Of a stretch of 64,000 nucleotides of DNA, positions 62,520 through 64,000 are shown in pieces. Positions within the stretch are counted from its first letter, which is position 1. Every line of letters starts with the position of its first letter. This DNA comes from Albugo candida (Eukaryota > Oomycota > Peronosporomycetes > Albuginales): assembly GCA_040437565.1 (NCBI GenBank), contig JBDOQK010000043.1, forward strand, positions 186,001-250,000, read 5' to 3'. The notes under the pieces were generated by a model. The model saw only the letters and a program-made list of their open reading frames with translations, did no database searches and was not told the DNA's origin. A program made the translations under genes and the position numbers.

Positions 62520-63982
62520 TTACCGCCTTTCGGGTCCCAGGTACTTGCGTAGGTCATTTGCGGGTATAGGGCGCATGGAATGGAAATTGTCAATATTAAT
62601 ACCCCACACCGTCTTCAGCTGACATGGACATCTCGGTGCTATTATCGAGTTCTTCATCCAAATGAGGTTACGACGTGGCAACATGACCAGTATCTCGCGT
62701 TTTAGAGCAAGACAGAACAAACAATTCTTATCAGAATACTTTACAAGCAAAAGTGAGAATTGCATATCAGAACTGGGCGCGTCGTCTTCAATAGCTACAG
62801 TATAGTGTGACGAGCCCACTTTCACTCGAGGTGGTTGTCGATGAACGGATCGTATTTTCTTTGCCGAGGCTCGTTCCAGTGTATTTAATACCATTTGCCG
62901 AAAGTCTGTTCGAGCAGCGACGAGAGCTGATCCTGAAGGCGTTCTCTTTGCCATACTTTTCAGACTTCTACGCCCCGTCTTATCTTGTTTACTGATAAGA
63001 GAAGAAATGCTAGTGCGGTTTCCAGAGCCCGCTGATAACATTCGCGCCGGTGCAACAACTTGCTCGGACGAACCATAGGTCCAACAAATTTCGTTGGGGA
63101 CGAATAAAAACCTATTGCAGGTTTGCACGTTAAAGTTGCTGACGCAAGCTGCTAGCCTCAATTTCTCGATGTCCTTTACAGGAAACAGAGATGTTATATC
63201 CGAAATTACGACGGGAGCTCGATCGTCGAAAAATTCCTGAATGCAAGCGAGACAATTCCCATAACCACCTGGCTCATTGTACGTGACAACACAATCACTA
63301 TAGTAATCCAATTTGATATTTTTCGGCTCCACTAGTGCTATGAAAGTAGAGACTTGGTCGCCAATCGGTGTCGTGTCAAATTGTTTGTGGTACTTTTTGT
63401 AGCATTCGTTGGTTGGCACGTCCAGAATTGTGCATATTCCAGCACAAGCATCAGGAAATTGCGAATTGCTAGTCTCGCCGATCTTGCCAAATAAGAAATA
63501 TGCATTCGACCTAGACTCCGTGCTGACCCTCATCCAATGCACAAATAAGTTTGTTTGTCGTGCTAAACAGTTTAAACAAGGTAACATTGAATTATTAGTA
63601 TCTCCCCTCTCTTCGGAAGTGCTTTCCAGTGGCGTTGCCAGTGCGCAGTGTAATTTCCGAACATTCTGCTCATGTTTATTATCTGATTGCCTTGCTTCTC
63701 CAGTGATGCCAGCCTGATCCTTGACTATAATGCCTGATTCTCCATAATAGGTAGAGACTCCTTCGCTATGCATCACTTCACATAATTCATCACTGTATTT
63801 ATCAGCCAGTACTTCTCTGCAACTTCGGGAATCCATGCAAGCTTTAGCTGTAATGTGTTTCTGATGCGATGTGCGCAGTATATACACGAAATAATCATCT
63901 TGTAAATCTCGGAACAAAAACTCACCCATGCTTTTCGAATCACTCGTCTCTCTGAGACATACTCTGCATCTTTCTTCGACAT
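62520..63982 (-). CDS. Uncharacterised cysteine-rich protein
   Basis: A minus-strand frame of 446 codons can be joined to a short first exon 63982-63926 by a 65-bp GT-AG intron, giving about 465 residues from MSKKDAEYVSERRVIRKAW. Without the join the frame starts MGEFLFRDLQDD at 63929. The first 300 residues hold many cysteines in pairs (CLNCLARQ, CAGICTIL, GNCLACIQ) with a GGYGNC turn. The last 170 are basic with RRSLKSMAKR. No signal peptide, membrane helix or known domain is seen. It could be lineage-specific. It could also be an old gene whose C-terminal part has shifted frame. Confidence 0.45.
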
Positions 63983-64000
63983 GAATGTGTTTTTGAGCTA

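Noticed and set aside
62520-63929. Receptor or kinase of an effector-triggered type
   Set aside because: No signal peptide, membrane helix or kinase motif could be found.

Overview
The window looks like a gene-dense piece of an oomycete genome, most likely a white blister rust (Albugo-like). The reasons are: elicitin-like secreted proteins with the six-cysteine pattern and GPI tails, a family typical of oomycetes; very small introns (about 42-85 bp); intergenic spaces often below 100 bp; moderate GC; and core-promoter sequences resembling the oomycete Inr/FPR element. The genus is an inference.

From 1 to about 41 kb the window is mainly compact housekeeping DNA. It holds a WDR31-like protein, Sec61 beta, mitochondrial uS17, tubulin cofactor B, a GET1/WRB-like protein, ribosomal P2, a DHHC acyltransferase, the snoRNP factor BCD1, mitochondrial uL15, Nup133, NudC, TTC4, SmF, a GARP/SHLQKF-type Myb factor, a membrane protein, a probable mL59, an ELMO-domain protein, RAD6/UBE2A, ARMC6, a PLP aminotransferase, a MED28-like subunit, a divergent BUD31, a polyprenol-reductase-like enzyme, NDUFB9, a possible axonemal protein, an ankyrin/F-box protein, a nitroreductase and TFIIB. 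Many neighbours are divergent pairs sharing 26-116 bp of 5' DNA. Between 22 and 26 kb lies a decayed stretch with a broken partial copy of the WDR31-like gene.

From 41.7 to 59.1 kb the window changes character. It is an accessory region with at least seven elicitin-like genes or gene parts plus one relic. All share a signal peptide, a variable Met/Asn/Ser/Thr-rich linker, the six-cysteine domain and a C-terminal GPI-type tail, and most share a 5' promoter block. A foldback element with long inverted ends, a decayed coiled-coil gene and a LINE reverse-transcriptase fragment sit in the same region. The centre of the array is a tandem of an alternating long-linker/short-linker gene pair. Contig-end overlaps of exactly 66 nt suggest this tandem is collapsed in the assembly. 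A bZIP factor and an unplaced cysteine-rich gene follow to the right edge.

There are 21 gaps of exactly 100 N. At eighteen of them sequence from one side reappears near the gap (17 as direct repeats, one inverted); at sixteen of the 17 direct cases this reads as unmerged overlapping contig ends, and at gap 16 it links to a repeat elsewhere. Apparent duplicated exons at gaps are therefore mostly artefacts. Exon joins given here are my own reading of GT-AG sites and frame, not confirmed by transcripts.
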